Origin: Ditylenchus dipsaci
Taxonomy: Eukaryota > Nematoda > Chromadorea > Rhabditida > Anguinidae
Reading direction: 5' to 3'
DNA length: 64,000 nt
Assembly (NCBI GenBank): GCA_004194705.1
Contig: SADC01001291.1
Location: forward strand, 558,001 to 622,000
How positions within the stretch are numbered: position 1 is the stretch's first letter; every line of letters begins with the position of its first letter. A program made the translations under genes and the position numbers. Shown here in pieces: positions 46,400-58,240 of this stretch. The notes below the pieces were generated by a model, which was not told where the DNA came from, did no database searches, and was given only the letters and a program-made list of their open reading frames with translations.

Positions 46400-46508
46400 T
46401 TTAAGCAAATCGAAAAGTTATAAATTTATAGTCCTAAAAGTGTATTAAGCCAATTCTTTGAGATCATTTGAAGCAGCAATAAACAAAAAAAAGTAGTCAA
46501 AAATAATA

Positions 46509-49500
46509 TCAATCTGTTTTGGTCTGAATGGAAATATTAGTGTAGGCTCTATACTCTTTGCCTAACACCCGTCCGTTCTTAACTAGACCAACAGGATCGG
46601 AAATGCGGATGAGCTGGAGATTCATTTGGAGTCCAGAAGATAGCTGGAAGTCCTAAAATAAAAAACTTAATACTTGGAAAATTTAACGAAACGCAACATG
46701 TAAAATTTATGAGACTGCGACGATTTCTCGGACGATTCAGAAAAAGATAATCCAGCGGATGCTCTTAGAGGGAACAAGGTAACGCGTAATTTGATTAGTC
46801 TGATTAAAGTTGAATAAAATTCTTATTTAAAATTTAGATTCCTTGTCAAAAGTTATGTAAAAAATCTTAAAGTGCTGCCAAAGTGACCGAAATATATTTT
46901 TTTAATTTGATTTACAGTCAAACCTTGATTTAACGACATCCTCTGTTTAACGACACATTTTTTGGTCCCTACTAGGAAAATACTCTCGACTCAACAACTT
47001 TCAACCAATTATCCTCGTCTTAGCTCAAAAAAGCTTATATTTTAAGTTTGTCACCATTATATATCTTTAGCATAATATGATTTCTACTGGAGCTTGAAAA
47101 GCAATAAAAGTTTTGAACTCCAAATCCATAAACTATGCGACAAATTTAATCACATGTTCAATGAAGAACGCTTAAAAACTTGACAAATTTTTTGATATTA
47201 GCTGATATTAACATGCTCGATAATTCAACTGTTTTCAAAAATCCTCAATAAATTGTATCATTTAATAAAGAGTTCTGTGGTCTTGCTCAATCCAGAGCTT
47301 AATATGCACTCATATGGTTATCAGTTTACCGACACTGACTGCAGCGACAATTTCAGTGTGAGAGCATACTGCTAACAATACCCTAAAGCCAATCAAAAGG
47401 AGTGTCATTATATTGAGCGTTGACTGCACTCACTGATTTGGTTATGCATTTGAGTAAATTGTTAACACGGGAAAGGCCGACCGGGACAACGGTTCACCCC
47501 GGTGTATTTTTTCATGGAGAACACAAAATCGGACCTCCGAACATAATTGCAATGACCTCAAAAATCCCAATTTCTGTGAAGACTCCTCGGAGTCAGGTAT
47601 GGTTTTTTCTCTAGGCCGGTGAGCCGTGAATTTATGTAGCTCAGCAATTTCTGTTATGCTGATCAGAAAACTCTTTCTTTGTGCTTTCTGATGGTGTGTC
47701 GTTTTCTTATATACAAAAAAATATCATGAATGAAAATGTAAGAGAACTCAATTACGCCTTTTTGGAAAACTGACAAATTTTAACAAGGTACGAGAACTTT
47801 TTGCACAGAAGCTTGTAACCGTGAAAACGACTCTGTATTCAGAATCAGCATGAAAAATGGCACATTATGGTGCTTCAAAATCATATAAAATGAGCTTTTG
47901 GACTGTCTAGCTAAAGTAATGAAGAACCCAAAAAACGTGAGAAAAAACGGTTTGACGCAAAATTTTTGCAATTTTCAAATTCCAACACCGGATTCGTGTT
48001 CAGCATGGTCGATTCACTTGAGAAATTACTGTTTGAATAAAAAAATTAATGTCAAATTTCAAATTCCGTTCAAGACAAAAACATTAAAACTTCGAAAAAA
48101 TTTGAATTTATATAAATTCACGGCTCACCGGCGTATAGAAAAAACCATACCTGACTCCGAGGAGTCTTCACAGAAATTGTGATTTTTGAGGTCATTGCAA
48201 TTATGTTTGGAGGTCCGATTTCGTGATATTCGTGTTCTTCATGAAAAAATACACCAGGGTGAACCGTTGTCCCGGTCGGCCTTTCCCGTGTTAATTGGTT
48301 AACCATAATATTTATGATAAAACTCGATTTAACGACAATTAACTTTATTTTTGACTTGAGAACACTCGATTTAACGACCTTCGATTTGAAGGGGCATACC
48401 AGCGCGTAACAGTGCAAATTAAGGCACTTTTTTCAAAAATTATGCCTGTTTTGACTCGTCTAGTGTGAAATCTGATATTGAGGACCTTATACTACTTTTA
48501 AAAGCTAGGCAGAAAAGTTTCATCGGATGAGGTAGAACGCTTATAGAAAAGATTTCAATGTAGAAAAACACTGCGGGACCTCGCCTTTTGTTCACTGTAA
48601 CGGACTGGTATGTCCCTTTAACAACACCTCGATATAATGACACTTTTTTGCCGGTGCCCTGAGTGTCGTTAAATCAAGGTTTGACTGTAGTGAAAATTTT
48701 CTAAAAATTAAGGGAAGAGTAAATTGCACAAATTCAAATTGGTCAATGTAAAATTTGCCAATTTGTCACTGTCGTTTGACTCAAAATCGTAGTCAAATTT
48801 GAACTTGCTCCAGTTTGAAAGTAGTTTATCAGGTGGATTTGGGTCACTTTTCGAAAATTCAGGGGGGGGGGGGACCCAAGAAGTAACTTTTGGATTTCGT
48901 CACCACCAAATCTGCTTTTTCTACAGACTGTCCAGCTGCCGAAAACCAATTCATGCACTCACCTTAATTTTTAAAAGCAGAGGTTTTGGCACTAGAAGAC
49001 TATCGCCAATTATAAGGAAAAACTTCTTAGAAAAGTTGTACATGGTAATGCCAACCACGCTGCCCAAATCATCTGATGCTATTACACTACTAAACATCTC
49101 AAGAATTTTAATCCGGAAATATGATTTAAAAGAGCAACTAGAATAGAAGGAAAAAAAGTTATTTTCCTTACTAGGGAACTTCTTCGTCGTTTGGCACGAT
49201 TCCCAAAACTTTTAGCGAGATCATGCAATCTGGATTTTCGCCTAATTCAAGTTTTTCTAATGCAGTTGTTTGATGGTTAGGAAGCAGTGGTGTGCTGTTC
49301 TTTTATCATGTTCCATTGACTTTATAATCTGTTTAAAGCGTCTCTGAGTGATACTACCTGCAAATTGATATTAATCACACAGGTATGGCTATTTTTTAAT
49401 TTTCGCTTTATAGTCGACTCTCTCTATAATATAGATTACTATTATAACATAACTCGAGGGACCGGGCAAGTTACCACGTTCGACACCTTATTGACATCCA

Positions 49501-52500
49501 TTTTTCAAGCTTTTACCAGTTCTGTTTTGACAATCTGGTCCCAAATATTGCAAGGATCCCGATTTTGCCGATCATTTTTTGGAAATAGAAAATTTTCTTC
49601 TCCAAAAAAGCAAAAACTCGATTGAAAAACAGGATTTTTTGTTAAATCGAGTTATATTACATAGAGTTTTTGCCTTTTTAGACAATAAAAATTTAGTTTT
49701 ATGAAAACGATCGGCGAAATCGAAATCCTCACAATATTTAGGGCCAGACTGTTAAAACAGAACTGGCAAAAGACTTCAAAGATCAGGTTGAAAAAAGTGT
49801 CGGACCCTAAAGGGGAATGAACTTCTGACCTTAAATTTATGTTATGTAGAGTTATGTTATATAGAAGGTCGACTGTATATTTTCATAATTTGTTTGTGTT
49901 TTTTCTAAAAAGAGATCGCTTCTACCTATTTATCTTGCTGTTTAACACAATAAACAATATATTGGGCGCCTTATTAAAAAATTGAAATATGCATCCCAGC
50001 CAAAGGAAAGAGTTTTTGAACGAACATAATTTGTTTGATTAAAGCTTTTCCTTGCTGCAAAAAGACTTATTTTGCTCCCGAAGGACTTTTTTTGCTGCTA
50101 AAATACTTTTATTTGCTGCAAATATTGTTTTTCTTCACATGCCTTCTTCGCAACATTTTTCACTAGTAATATCAATTATTATAAACATTTTGTGGTCTTT
50201 TCGTGCACCGTCAATGCCTCCACGGTTAATTCGTGCACCCGTCAATTCGTTCACACGTCACTTCGTCTACAGGTCAATCAATCACACTTTCGAAACCTAG
50301 GTAGTCGCTTATTCTCCCAGTGGGGTCCGGCTGGACAACTTGAGTACTGTCTGAAAATTTCGCGCCAAAAACCGACTTTTCATGTGCACTAACGTACTCA
50401 GGGCACTGTTCTAGCATGATATAATCATTTGTATGCTCAATCTGAATGATTCCCTTAATTTCAAGGTCGACTACTTTAAAGTGGATACTCTTTTTTTCAT
50501 AAATAACCTAGGGTATTGAGATTCTAGTTAGTCAAAACGGGATTTTGGTCTCAACAAACTGTTTTCAGCACACAAAAAAGTATTTTAGCAGCAAAAAAGT
50601 CTTTTTGCCGCAAAAAAGTCTTTTTGCAGCAAGGAAAAGCTTTGGCCGTTTGATTATTACCGTATTTTCTCTAATATATCGACCGGTTGGTTTATTTTTC
50701 AAACCTACCTCTAGGAAGTCGGTTTATTAGATAGAGTCGGTATATTAGAGAGGGTCGCTATGTTGTTAAACATCATCGCGCCGAAAGCGCGGCAAAAATT
50801 TAAACAATTTTATTAGTGCAACGTTAGCATACCGTATCCCTTCCCTAAATCTTCTGCCATGGACGGTAATAGGATTGCTTTAGTGACTGCTGACATGAAT
50901 TCAGGTAGCTTACCGATAAGTCACCGAAAACTCGGTAACTTATAAATCCCGTAATAATCGACCCCCGCCTTGGTGTCGCAAATGGACCAAATTTATTTCA
51001 GCAGACAATAATAATAAAAAATTAACCAGGATTTGGCATGAAGAACATGAACATGCATTGTGAAAAAATTGAAATAGTTCATTTAGTATCTAGTTCATTT
51101 TCTTCGAGTGATCGGTAGTTGGCGTATTCATTTTCTTCGTCTTCTTATAAATAGCGGCCGAAAAAATATAATATAAATAACGGCAGAAAAAAAGACCAAA
51201 TGGGCCAAATTTTGATATATAAAAGTGCGAACAAACTTCAAACTTGGCGACAATTGTTTTGGATTTTTTGGATTTTTTGGATTTCTAGGGGTCGGTTCAA
51301 TAGAGAGGGTCGGTATTTTAGAGAGGGTCGATATATTAGAGAAAATACGGTATTGCGATTTTAAATTTAGGTTGTTTTGTGGTTAATTGGCAAGGTCGAA
51401 GAGGAAAAAGACTTCTGACATGATTTTTTTAAAATATATCAAAAATTGACGCTACTGCCGTATATCCCCATGATTTTTTTGGGGCACATAAAATCACCAG
51501 TTTTCAATTTTTTGCAAAAGCCCTTATTAGTAATGGCCAGGCCCTGAGCCTAAGCCCTACGGGTCTAAGTCTAAATTATGGGGGAGGGGAAGGGTATGGG
51601 TAGATATATGACACTAGCGCTCCACAATTAATTGACCTTTTTTATCTACACCCTCTTGCAGTGCATTCAAAAACTTTTCCACTGCCATAATATGATCCTT
51701 GGGCACAATGAAGTGAGGCTCTATTTCCAAAGCACGCCTGAAATTTTCAAGAGCTTCTTTGTATTTTTGTTGTACTGCAGAGCGACGCCAAAGTTCACAT
51801 GCAAATCAGAGTTGATAAAAGGCGTAGATGAATTGCACGTTAGTGCTTTTTCATAGGCAGTAAGAGCAGAGGACTGAAAAACACTAGTTAGACACAAATT
51901 ACACAAACAAAAGCAACCAGCTCTTTGTCTTGGATTTGTCCAACTGCAAAAAATCTGTAGATATGAGTATTTCCCAGAGAGTACCATCCAAAGTTATAGT
52001 CGGGTTGAAGCTCCAAAGCTTCTTTGCACAGCTTCAAACACTCCTGTATCAGAGCCATTCGCTCTTTTGGAGTTAGATCAGGGGAGGACAGCTGAGCCCT
52101 TTTGGCTGCCGATAACAGGCATAAAGCTTTAGGAGAGCGCTTCCTTTGGACGGCCTCCTGCATACAACAAATGTGGTTGATATGCATAAAAGAATAAAAT
52201 CTAAGCCCTGTCCTAGAAGCCAGCCAACTTTTCGCCTTGGGCCGCTTTAAGATTTTTTTCTCCAAAATTGATTATTTTTTATGGAAATATGACTCGAAAA
52301 ATGTTGGTTGAGGAAATTGATGTCGATAGCTCTTGTTATGTCATTGGAATCAATATTGGAGAAAAAATTATAAAGGGAACAAGGCGAAAAATGGGCTGGC
52401 TTCTAGGATAGGGCCAAAATCTACATTGAAATTCATCAGAGCCTTGTCCAAATCAGGTTTCTTCCAGACACAGGTGCCCAATTCAAGCCATGCATCAACG

Positions 52501-52806
52501 TTAGAAGGATCCATCCGACAAGCAAGATCTAGATGCACCTCTGACTTGGGGTCGAAGTCTACACATAAGTTTAAGATTTTGCCAACTAAATAATTGTGCA
52601 CAGCAGCACCGCCCACATTGATTGGAATTTCCTGAAAGAATAAAACACATTGCTTGTGTATCAGCTGATAGCTAAACTTGTTGGAGCTGGGTGGATTGCT
52701 CGCGGATCTTTCTGCAGAAGTTGGCATGAGAAGAAGATGGGTTATGTAAAAAGTATTCAATCCTTTGTCTGTCTAGTTTTTTAATATTGTTGAGTAGATC
52801 GCCCAT
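46509..52806 (-). CDS. TTC5: Tetratricopeptide repeat protein 5 (TTC5/STRAP)
   Basis: Exons: 52678-52806, 52425-52631, 51918-52157, 51637-51873, 49321-49358, 49172-49256, 48963-49089, 46509-46652; ATG at 52806, stop at 46509-46511, about 400 residues (human about 440). Signatures: DAWLELGTCVWKKPDLDKA and YNFGWYSLGNTHIYRFFAVG (TPRs), SDLHVNFGVALQ, RRALEIEPHFIVP, then the C-terminal OB-like domain with VVGITMYNFSKKFFLIIGDS and LQLIRISDPVGLVKNGRVLG. TTC5 is a nuclear/cytoplasmic TPR cofactor (p300 and stress response; in vertebrates it also recognises nascent tubulin for mRNA decay). Exon 51637-51873 needs one extra base in an A/T run at 51764-51768 to stay in frame. The 2.3-kb intron 4 holds a foldback, a TA element and a CCGTATT element; intron 2 holds an hAT-like MITE. 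Confidence 0.92.
46915..47427. mobile_element. TA element (word TTGATTTAACGAC), diverged
   Basis: Left end CAGTCAAACCTTGATTTAAC after TA; right end TTATATTGAGCGTTGACTG. Interior not clearly inverted. In the last TTC5 intron. Confidence 0.6.
47461..48296. mobile_element. TTAA-flanked foldback, TIR CACGGGAAAGGCCG
   Basis: TTAA at both ends; arms of about 180 nt (CACGGGAAAGGCCGACCGGG ...) nearly identical; interior 47640-48110. TTAA targets are characteristic of piggyBac-type elements, but the TIR is not one I can name. A decayed relative lies at about 868-1215. In the last TTC5 intron. Confidence 0.8.
48312..48690. mobile_element. TTAA-type MITE inside a decayed TA element
   Basis: 48388-48622 has ends GAAGGGGCATACCAGCGCG ... 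ACTGGTATGTCCCTTTA and the shared interior (AGCTAGGCAGAAAAG). It is flanked by ACTCGATTTAACGACC (48363) and TCGTTAAATCAAGGTTTGAC (48664), parts of a TA element with word TTTAACGAC. Confidence 0.7.
49411..49876. mobile_element. TA element (word CTCTATAATATAG)
   Basis: Ends AGTCGACTCTCTCTATA and TATAGAAGGTCGACT. Interior keeps CCGATCATTTTTT and GTGTCGGACCC as in 3230-3655. In TTC5 intron 4. Confidence 0.75.
50042..50647. mobile_element. MULE-like foldback, CTTTTTGCWGCAAAA repeats, 9-bp TSD
   Basis: TSD GTTTGATTA at 50033-50041 and 50648-50656. Right end complement GGCCAAAGCTTTTCCTTGC; left end lacks the first about five bases. The arms repeat a TTTTTGCTGC/GCAGCAAAAA unit. Ends align with 3667-3864 (GGGCAAACCTTTTTCTTGCC). 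TTC5 intron 4. Confidence 0.8.
50660..51350. mobile_element. CCGTATT-family element, copy 6 (word TATCGACC), long
   Basis: TA flanks; ends CCGTATTTTCTCTAATATA and complement. GGTCG(A/G)TATATTAGAGA is repeated at both ends. The 690-bp interior includes about 400 bp found in no other copy here. Confidence 0.8.
51430..51620. mobile_element. hAT-like MITE related to 8460-8682
   Basis: GACGCTACTGCCGTATATCC and the inverse ATATGACACTAGCGCTC; the centre contains GTAATGGCCAGGCCCTGAGC and degenerate GCCTAA units like the TTAGGC cargo at 8.5 kb. No clear TSD. In TTC5 intron 4. Confidence 0.65.
52204..52415. mobile_element. hAT-like MITE at the 5' edge of a TTC5 intron
   Basis: TSD AAAATCTA is perfect at 52196-52203 and 52416-52423; TIR AGCCCTGTCCTAGAAGCC / GGCCCTATCCTAGAAGCC. 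The right TSD overlaps the donor site (GT at 52424-52423). Removing element and one TSD leaves a 47-nt intron. Confidence 0.87.
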
Positions 52807-52989
52807 CTGCACAAAAAAATTGGTTAAATTCAAAACAATGCTCTTTTTTCCACAGGGCTCTCAGATGTACTTCTTAAAGGCTCAAATTGTTTTGCCCCGT
52901 CAAATTACTGATTTTTCCCGTCAAATTTTTAACTTTTATTGTTTTCGTGTGTTTTTAATTTATATACCAAAATTTAGCCCTAAATCTAA

Positions 52990-53115
52990 GGTTTCTAACT
53001 AGTTATTAACTGCCGAAGGGGCGCAGGGGGCTTGGTTGGTTAGAGATGCGCGCACTCACTTACCTTAGACATAATTCCGAGCAAGACTCTTGAATAAAAA
53101 TGTATATAGTGACTT
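52990..53115. repeat. Solo fragment of the GCGCATCTCTAAC core
   Basis: Matches the centre of 4569-5552 and 12127-12859 (GGGGGCTTGGTTGGTTAG, ACCTTAGACATAATTCC) without the outer arms. Between TTC5 and the zinc-finger gene. Confidence 0.6.
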
Positions 53116-53479
53116 TTTTGCCCAGTTCCAGTGACCAAAACGGGGTAAGATACCTTAATACACAATATTTTACCTTGGGGACCAAGGCAGTCAGTCAACT
53201 TTTAGTACCCAATTTTTTTTGAAAACCCAACTTTTTAGTACGGAAATTGTCAGGAAAGAATTTTATATCGTTTTTAGCGTATAAAATTCCTTAGGAGACG
53301 TTTAAACACTATTCACAGTTAACCAAAAAAGGGGCCCCCAGGTACATAAGTACCAAAAAAAATTTTTGAAACAAATAGGATCAAATTCAATTGAAGCACT
53401 AAACTTGTCGAATGCAGACCTTATTGACTTTTATCACCCATTTTTCTATTCTTGATTGTCTAAGGCTGAGAAACGCATA

Positions 53480-53597
53480 CCGTATTCTCTCTAATAGAAC
53501 CACACTCTCTATTTGAACCACACTCTCTAATAGAACCACACCCCCCAAGGGGGGTTGAAAAATAGAACCACATGTGGTTCTATTAGAGAGAATACGG
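53480..53597. mobile_element. CCGTATT-family element, copy 7 (word GAACCACA), 118 bp
   Basis: TA flanks; CCGTATTCTCTCTAATAGA and complement. GAACCACA occurs four times direct and once inverted. The clearest example of the repeated private word. Confidence 0.88.
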
Positions 53598-53818
53598 TAA
53601 ACCCTTTTGGTTAACAATTCTTAGTAAGGTCAACGATTTCGAAAAAATAGACAAAATAATTTGATTTGCAAAAAATGCTAAAGAAAATTTATTGGTTTCT
53701 TGATCTCAAATTTGGTGCTTCAATTCACATATGTGAGAGCCCTGATTTAAACAAAAACTAAATAGCAGAACAATAATGTCTGGAAACAAGTCCACTAATA
53801 CTCATCGTTATACATGCA

Positions 53819-53839
53819 TTTATTTTTCGGCAGTTTATT
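53819..53839 (-). promoter_or_regulatory. Possible poly(A) signals of the zinc-finger gene
   Basis: Two AATAAA hexamers on the minus strand (53834-53839 and 53819-53824), 75-95 nt after the stop. Confidence 0.5.
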
Positions 53840-53912
53840 GAATAACAGATCAACCAGTAAGGGATAACAATAACAACACTTACAATAAAATTTAAATTAT
53901 GGATTTCATAAA

Positions 53913-56900
53913 CTATTGAGTTCTTTTCTTCCTCAAGGGGAGTTCCTTTTTGAACCCCTTACCCCGTATCGCATACACTTTTGCTACACTACTTCTCTGT
54001 TCCCTGGTCTGTCTCTCTACTTTTTCCGAATCACGGTTGTAACCTGCAAAAATGTTTTAAAAATTAAGACATTCTAAGCAGTCCAAACCTTTCAATAAAT
54101 CTTTTTTTATGTTTGGATTATGACCTATGACCTCCGGAGATTCTGAAGACAATGATCGCTGAATTTCCCTGGAAACAAGAAAAGGGTAGCTGATCAAAGG
54201 TTGCAGGTGAAGTGGTCGACTTACATGACTAAATATTTGAGTGATGCATTTACTTGCTCAGATTGCTGCAGATTTATCATTTCCTTGCTAAAAACGAAAT
54301 AACGCTATATAATTGAAATTCTCAATGACTGTACCACTTGCCAATCAATTTTATGCCTTGACAGTTCGAGGAGAATAGGGTCAATGAAAGCTTCTTCACA
54401 AGTCAAACACACCAATATTTTATAATTTTCCCACCCTGGATGCTCCTTCTTGTCCTCGGTAAATTTCCTAGCAAAGCTTCCTCTTCTGATTTGTGCACAA
54501 AAGGACGCAATCGTGACCAGTCAATTGAGAGAACACTAAATTTTTGAGTTAAAAGTATAGTGTCCATTTGCATAGCTTTACTCCATTTTTCCACATCACC
54601 GCTTAGTTGCTCTTGAAGATCTTTTGAAAATTTCAGTAGTTCAGGCCACCTAAAGATGAATATTTTTTAAAAAATGTTCTAGTAATGTATAGAAGGTACC
54701 GTTTGGAAAGCACACCTTCTTTGTATGGCAGAAAAAGCTCGAAGTAGAAGTGAAGAAGAACTTTTATTAAGAGTAGCAAACCGTCAGTTTCCACGATCTT
54801 CAACTTGCACTCGTAACAAGTCCTAGAAAGCAGAAAAATTTATTAATAAAAAAACTAAAAGCATACCAGTGAAGCGAAGGCAGAGTCGAGTTATTTTTCC
54901 CCTTGTGTCCTTCGTCGTTAAAAACAAAAGCCAGCGGAAACCAGTGTGGCGTTAACTCGCTGAGCAAAACGCCTCCAATTCGATCTTTATGCACGCGAAA
55001 AAGGTAAGCTCCTGTCTGTTAATGAAGCAGCAATTAAATAAATGGATTAATAATTTGAACCGTAAGAAACTAACTGGATTTTATGCTGTTCTGCAGCGTG
55101 TTTCACAAAAGCCGAGGCATTGTCGAATTGTTTAAGACAACAAGCACAAAAGACAGACACATGCTTTTCCATTAAATCATTATCAAAAAGGCAAGCCAGA
55201 AATTCTGAGTCTTCAGTCTCTGGCAAGAAGTCATCGCTAGAAAATTTCAGCACTGTTAATAATATTGCAGTAAATTAAACGTTTATACATACAAAATCAT
55301 GACAGGATAATCACTCACGTGAAATTCGTTTTGGAAAGTTGCACCAAAGGTCCTATTGAAGTTGTCCCTAAAAAATGTGAAATTAGTAAATGTTGGGGAT
55401 AAATACAGGAGAAAATGCACAAGGGTTTTATGAAAATCAAAATGCGACATTTTTATAGTCTTTCCTGTACCGTATTTTTTCTATTAACCCATTGATGCGT
55501 ACGGCTAGCATATCGGTACCAAAAATTGCCTTGGTCCCCCCTGCTGTTTTTTTAAACCTTTTCAAAAAAATCTTGCTTGAAAACACTGTTCTGAGCTTAA
55601 TTCATCTTTTTTTCAAAATTTTTAGTTTTGGTAACCACATTCAGTGTCTAAGCTACAAACTGAGACTAAATTTGTTAAATTGCGATCCAAAAAATAAATA
55701 TAATAAATTTATGACCAAAAAATTTACAGAGGTAACAGGGACACGTCAAGTTTATAACTTATTCTTAAAATTGCATTTATAAAATTTTTGACCCTAGTAG
55801 CGAATATCCCACCCCCCCCCCCAACGATTTTCACATTTTTACTTAAAGGGAGGGTGAAAGCTGTTAAGGAGATAGTCTCGACACGAAAGGATTTATCCAA
55901 GTTTTTTATTTTTCAAATGTGGTCATTGAGCCATATTTTGTCCACAACCCGGTTTTGTGGTCTCAGATAAACTTGTGCAGAATTAAAAGTTAGGTTAGCA
56001 TCATTCATATTAGAATTTCTAAATTCCTTCAAAAAATGCCCTGAAAATTGAAATGCAGTAGAAGACTAATCTTCCTTTTTTTGATGGTTTTTTCTCTTTT
56101 TCCATTTCGATTTTCAGAGCATTTTTTGAAGGAATTCAGAAATTATAATATGGATATGTTGCTAACCCAACTTTAAATTCTGCACAAGTTTATCTGAGAC
56201 CACGAAACCGGGTTGTCGACAAAATATGACTCAATGACCACATTTGAAAAATAAAAAACTTGGATAAATCTTTTGATACTACTCCATTGCCCCCCCCCCC
56301 GCCTAAACAGCTATTCCAGTGTACCCCCCCCCTCCCAAAAACCAACTTTTTATAAGTACTTAAAAACCATTTTTAAGTAATAATTTTGCCATAAAAAGGC
56401 GAGAAAAACATTTTTAAAAGGGTTAAGGGGCTGTATTGGGAGGGGAAGGGACAAAACAGGGGCCACTTCTATAGGGCTATAAGTACCAAAGAGTATTTTT
56501 TCTCTAAGCGTTGAAGGCCTTACGAATCCAGGAACTTGCGGTACAGGCAAAAGTATAAGTACTTCCAGGGATCAGGCCGATTAGCCGGGTGGATCCCAAG
56601 GGCTGTCGTTTGATTTTTGGATGGCTGAGCCTCTGGCTCGTAGCCACAGGCCAGAAAAGGGGAAGATGCTTTTCGGCCGAATAGTCAAAGATGTTGAACA
56701 TAGTTTTGAATACTGGGGCCTACCGCATAAATAACTCTGGTATGCATGTTTTTTCATGCATCCAGAGCCACTTTCGAGTGATTTGTGTCTAAGGTATGTG
56801 GAATAGCGGAAATCTTTTCGTGTCGAGACTATCTCCTTAACAGCTTTCACCCTCCCTTTAAGTAAAAAGTACCCAAATTTATGTCCCAGACCCCGGAAAA

Positions 56901-58240
56901 TATGCGTAAACTCTTTATTAGTCACAACTTCCGTACGCTACTATCGCTACTAGCGAGATTTTTTTAATGGTATTTTGTGAAACATAAGCTTAGCTGCAAA
57001 AAAGGTTATGACGTTAACTTTGTCTCAGTATCTGAAATCGAGTAGGGCCCAAACCAGTAAAAAAATAAATATTTTTGGGAAATTCGGCCAAAAATGGATT
57101 AAACCCCATGAGTGATTTTTTTTAAAGCCCTAAAGAGGTCAAGGTCGATTTTGAGATTTTTTAGTACTCAACCAAAGTCTGAAAAGTGGAATCAGGAGAA
57201 CTCGTGCTAACTAAGAAAACGCAAAAAAACCCGATTTACTAAATGTTTGCTCTAGGCTGAGATATAAGGTTTGTATGGTGGGGATTATTAGAGATTTAGG
57301 GTTTATTAGAGTGTGGGGGATTTATAGAGAAAATACGGTATATCATAAAACTTACCATTCTGCAAGGACGATTTCCTGCACATTTGACAACAGAGGTGAC
57401 CCATGATTGATTTGGTATTTAATCAAATGACACAGTCCGAGGAAAACAGCAGCGAAAAATGTGATATAGGATGTTTTGAAAGAACAGTCCGGGCATTTCC
57501 ATTGGAAAGGCGTAGAATCGTAAATTAGCTTTGTGTTCTAGAATGATTTTCTTTATTTTTTGAATCGAAAAACAAATCAAACATACTATTTTCACCAAAA
57601 AATAAGGTCGAATCTGTTCTTGCAAAAATTCCAATTCCTCTTTCTTATGCGCAAAATGCGTAAATAGTGGTCCTTTCCTGAAAAAAATCAAACGTTTTTA
57701 TTCACGTGTGCACAAAATCCAACCCACATTCTATGGTGCAATAACAAAATTTGTTAAAGTAGACAGGATCCGTGAAAATAATAGGCTTGTTGGCAATATC
57801 TTCATCCAGGATTTGTTGTTTCTCTTCAGGTGACATATTGGCCGAAAAATGTCTCTTCAAATCAGTAAAAGTTAGGCTAGAACAAATTAATAATTGACAC
57901 AACCTGAACTCTTCTGATGTTTTTGTAATGTTCCGTTATATCCTTGTCAGCGGATTTACTCAGGTGTGATTCATCCTGAGCACGATAATGCCAAGTAAAA
58001 ATTGAATTCTAAAAAACCAGGTGAAAGCGTGAGATAATTGTAAGAAAAAAACCATTTCAGAATGCTCAGCGAGATGGCTCTTGAGTTGCAGTCTTTCAAT
58101 AGAAGTGTCGCAATAGGGGCACTTTACTTGTAGGAACTCATCTCTTTGCACTTTCAGCACTCCAAAATCACCCATTTTGTCTAAATATTTAAGTTCAGAA
58201 CTTTTTACTATGTGGGACAGCTGATAAATTTGACAGACTG
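53913..58240 (-). CDS. Multi-C2H2 zinc-finger protein, unidentified
   Basis: Exons: 58053-58240 (ATG at 58175, or coding further 5'), 57904-57975, 57724-57876, 57596-57677, 57355-57537, 55319-55367, 55075-55252, 54867-55015, 54700-54822, 54335-54649, 54225-54287, 54089-54168, 53913-54043. The first finger CPYCDTSIERLQLKSHLAEH has exact C-X2-C-X12-H-X3-H spacing. Others: KCPDCSFKTSY, FCACCLKQFDNASAFVKHAAEQH-type (X12, X4), TCYECKLK and CLTCEEAF. The basic C-terminus YAIRGKGFKKELPLRKKRTQ looks like a nuclear localisation or nucleic-acid-binding tail. ZNF277 shares the scattered-finger layout but I cannot confirm orthology. Exon 54335-54649 switches frame near 54471; it needs either one extra A or a 33-nt intron. 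Intron 5 (2 kb) is a nest of repeats. Confidence 0.8.
55470..57338. mobile_element. Composite repeat in zinc-finger intron 5
   Basis: Bounded by CCGTATT ends (55470 and 57338, TA at right). Inside, 55790-56830 has inverted arms (GGTGAAAGCTGTTAAGGAGA and complement; poly-C tracts at 55803 and 56290) and the GCATACCAGAG/GGTAGGCCC core of 4569-5552. 57100-57300 is the CCGTATT interior. At least three insertions appear nested. Confidence 0.6.

Noticed and set aside
49256..49321. Apparent frameshift between TTC5 segments near 49280
   Set aside because: A 64-nt GT-AG intron (49257-49320) with a CTAAC branch-like site restores the frame exactly.
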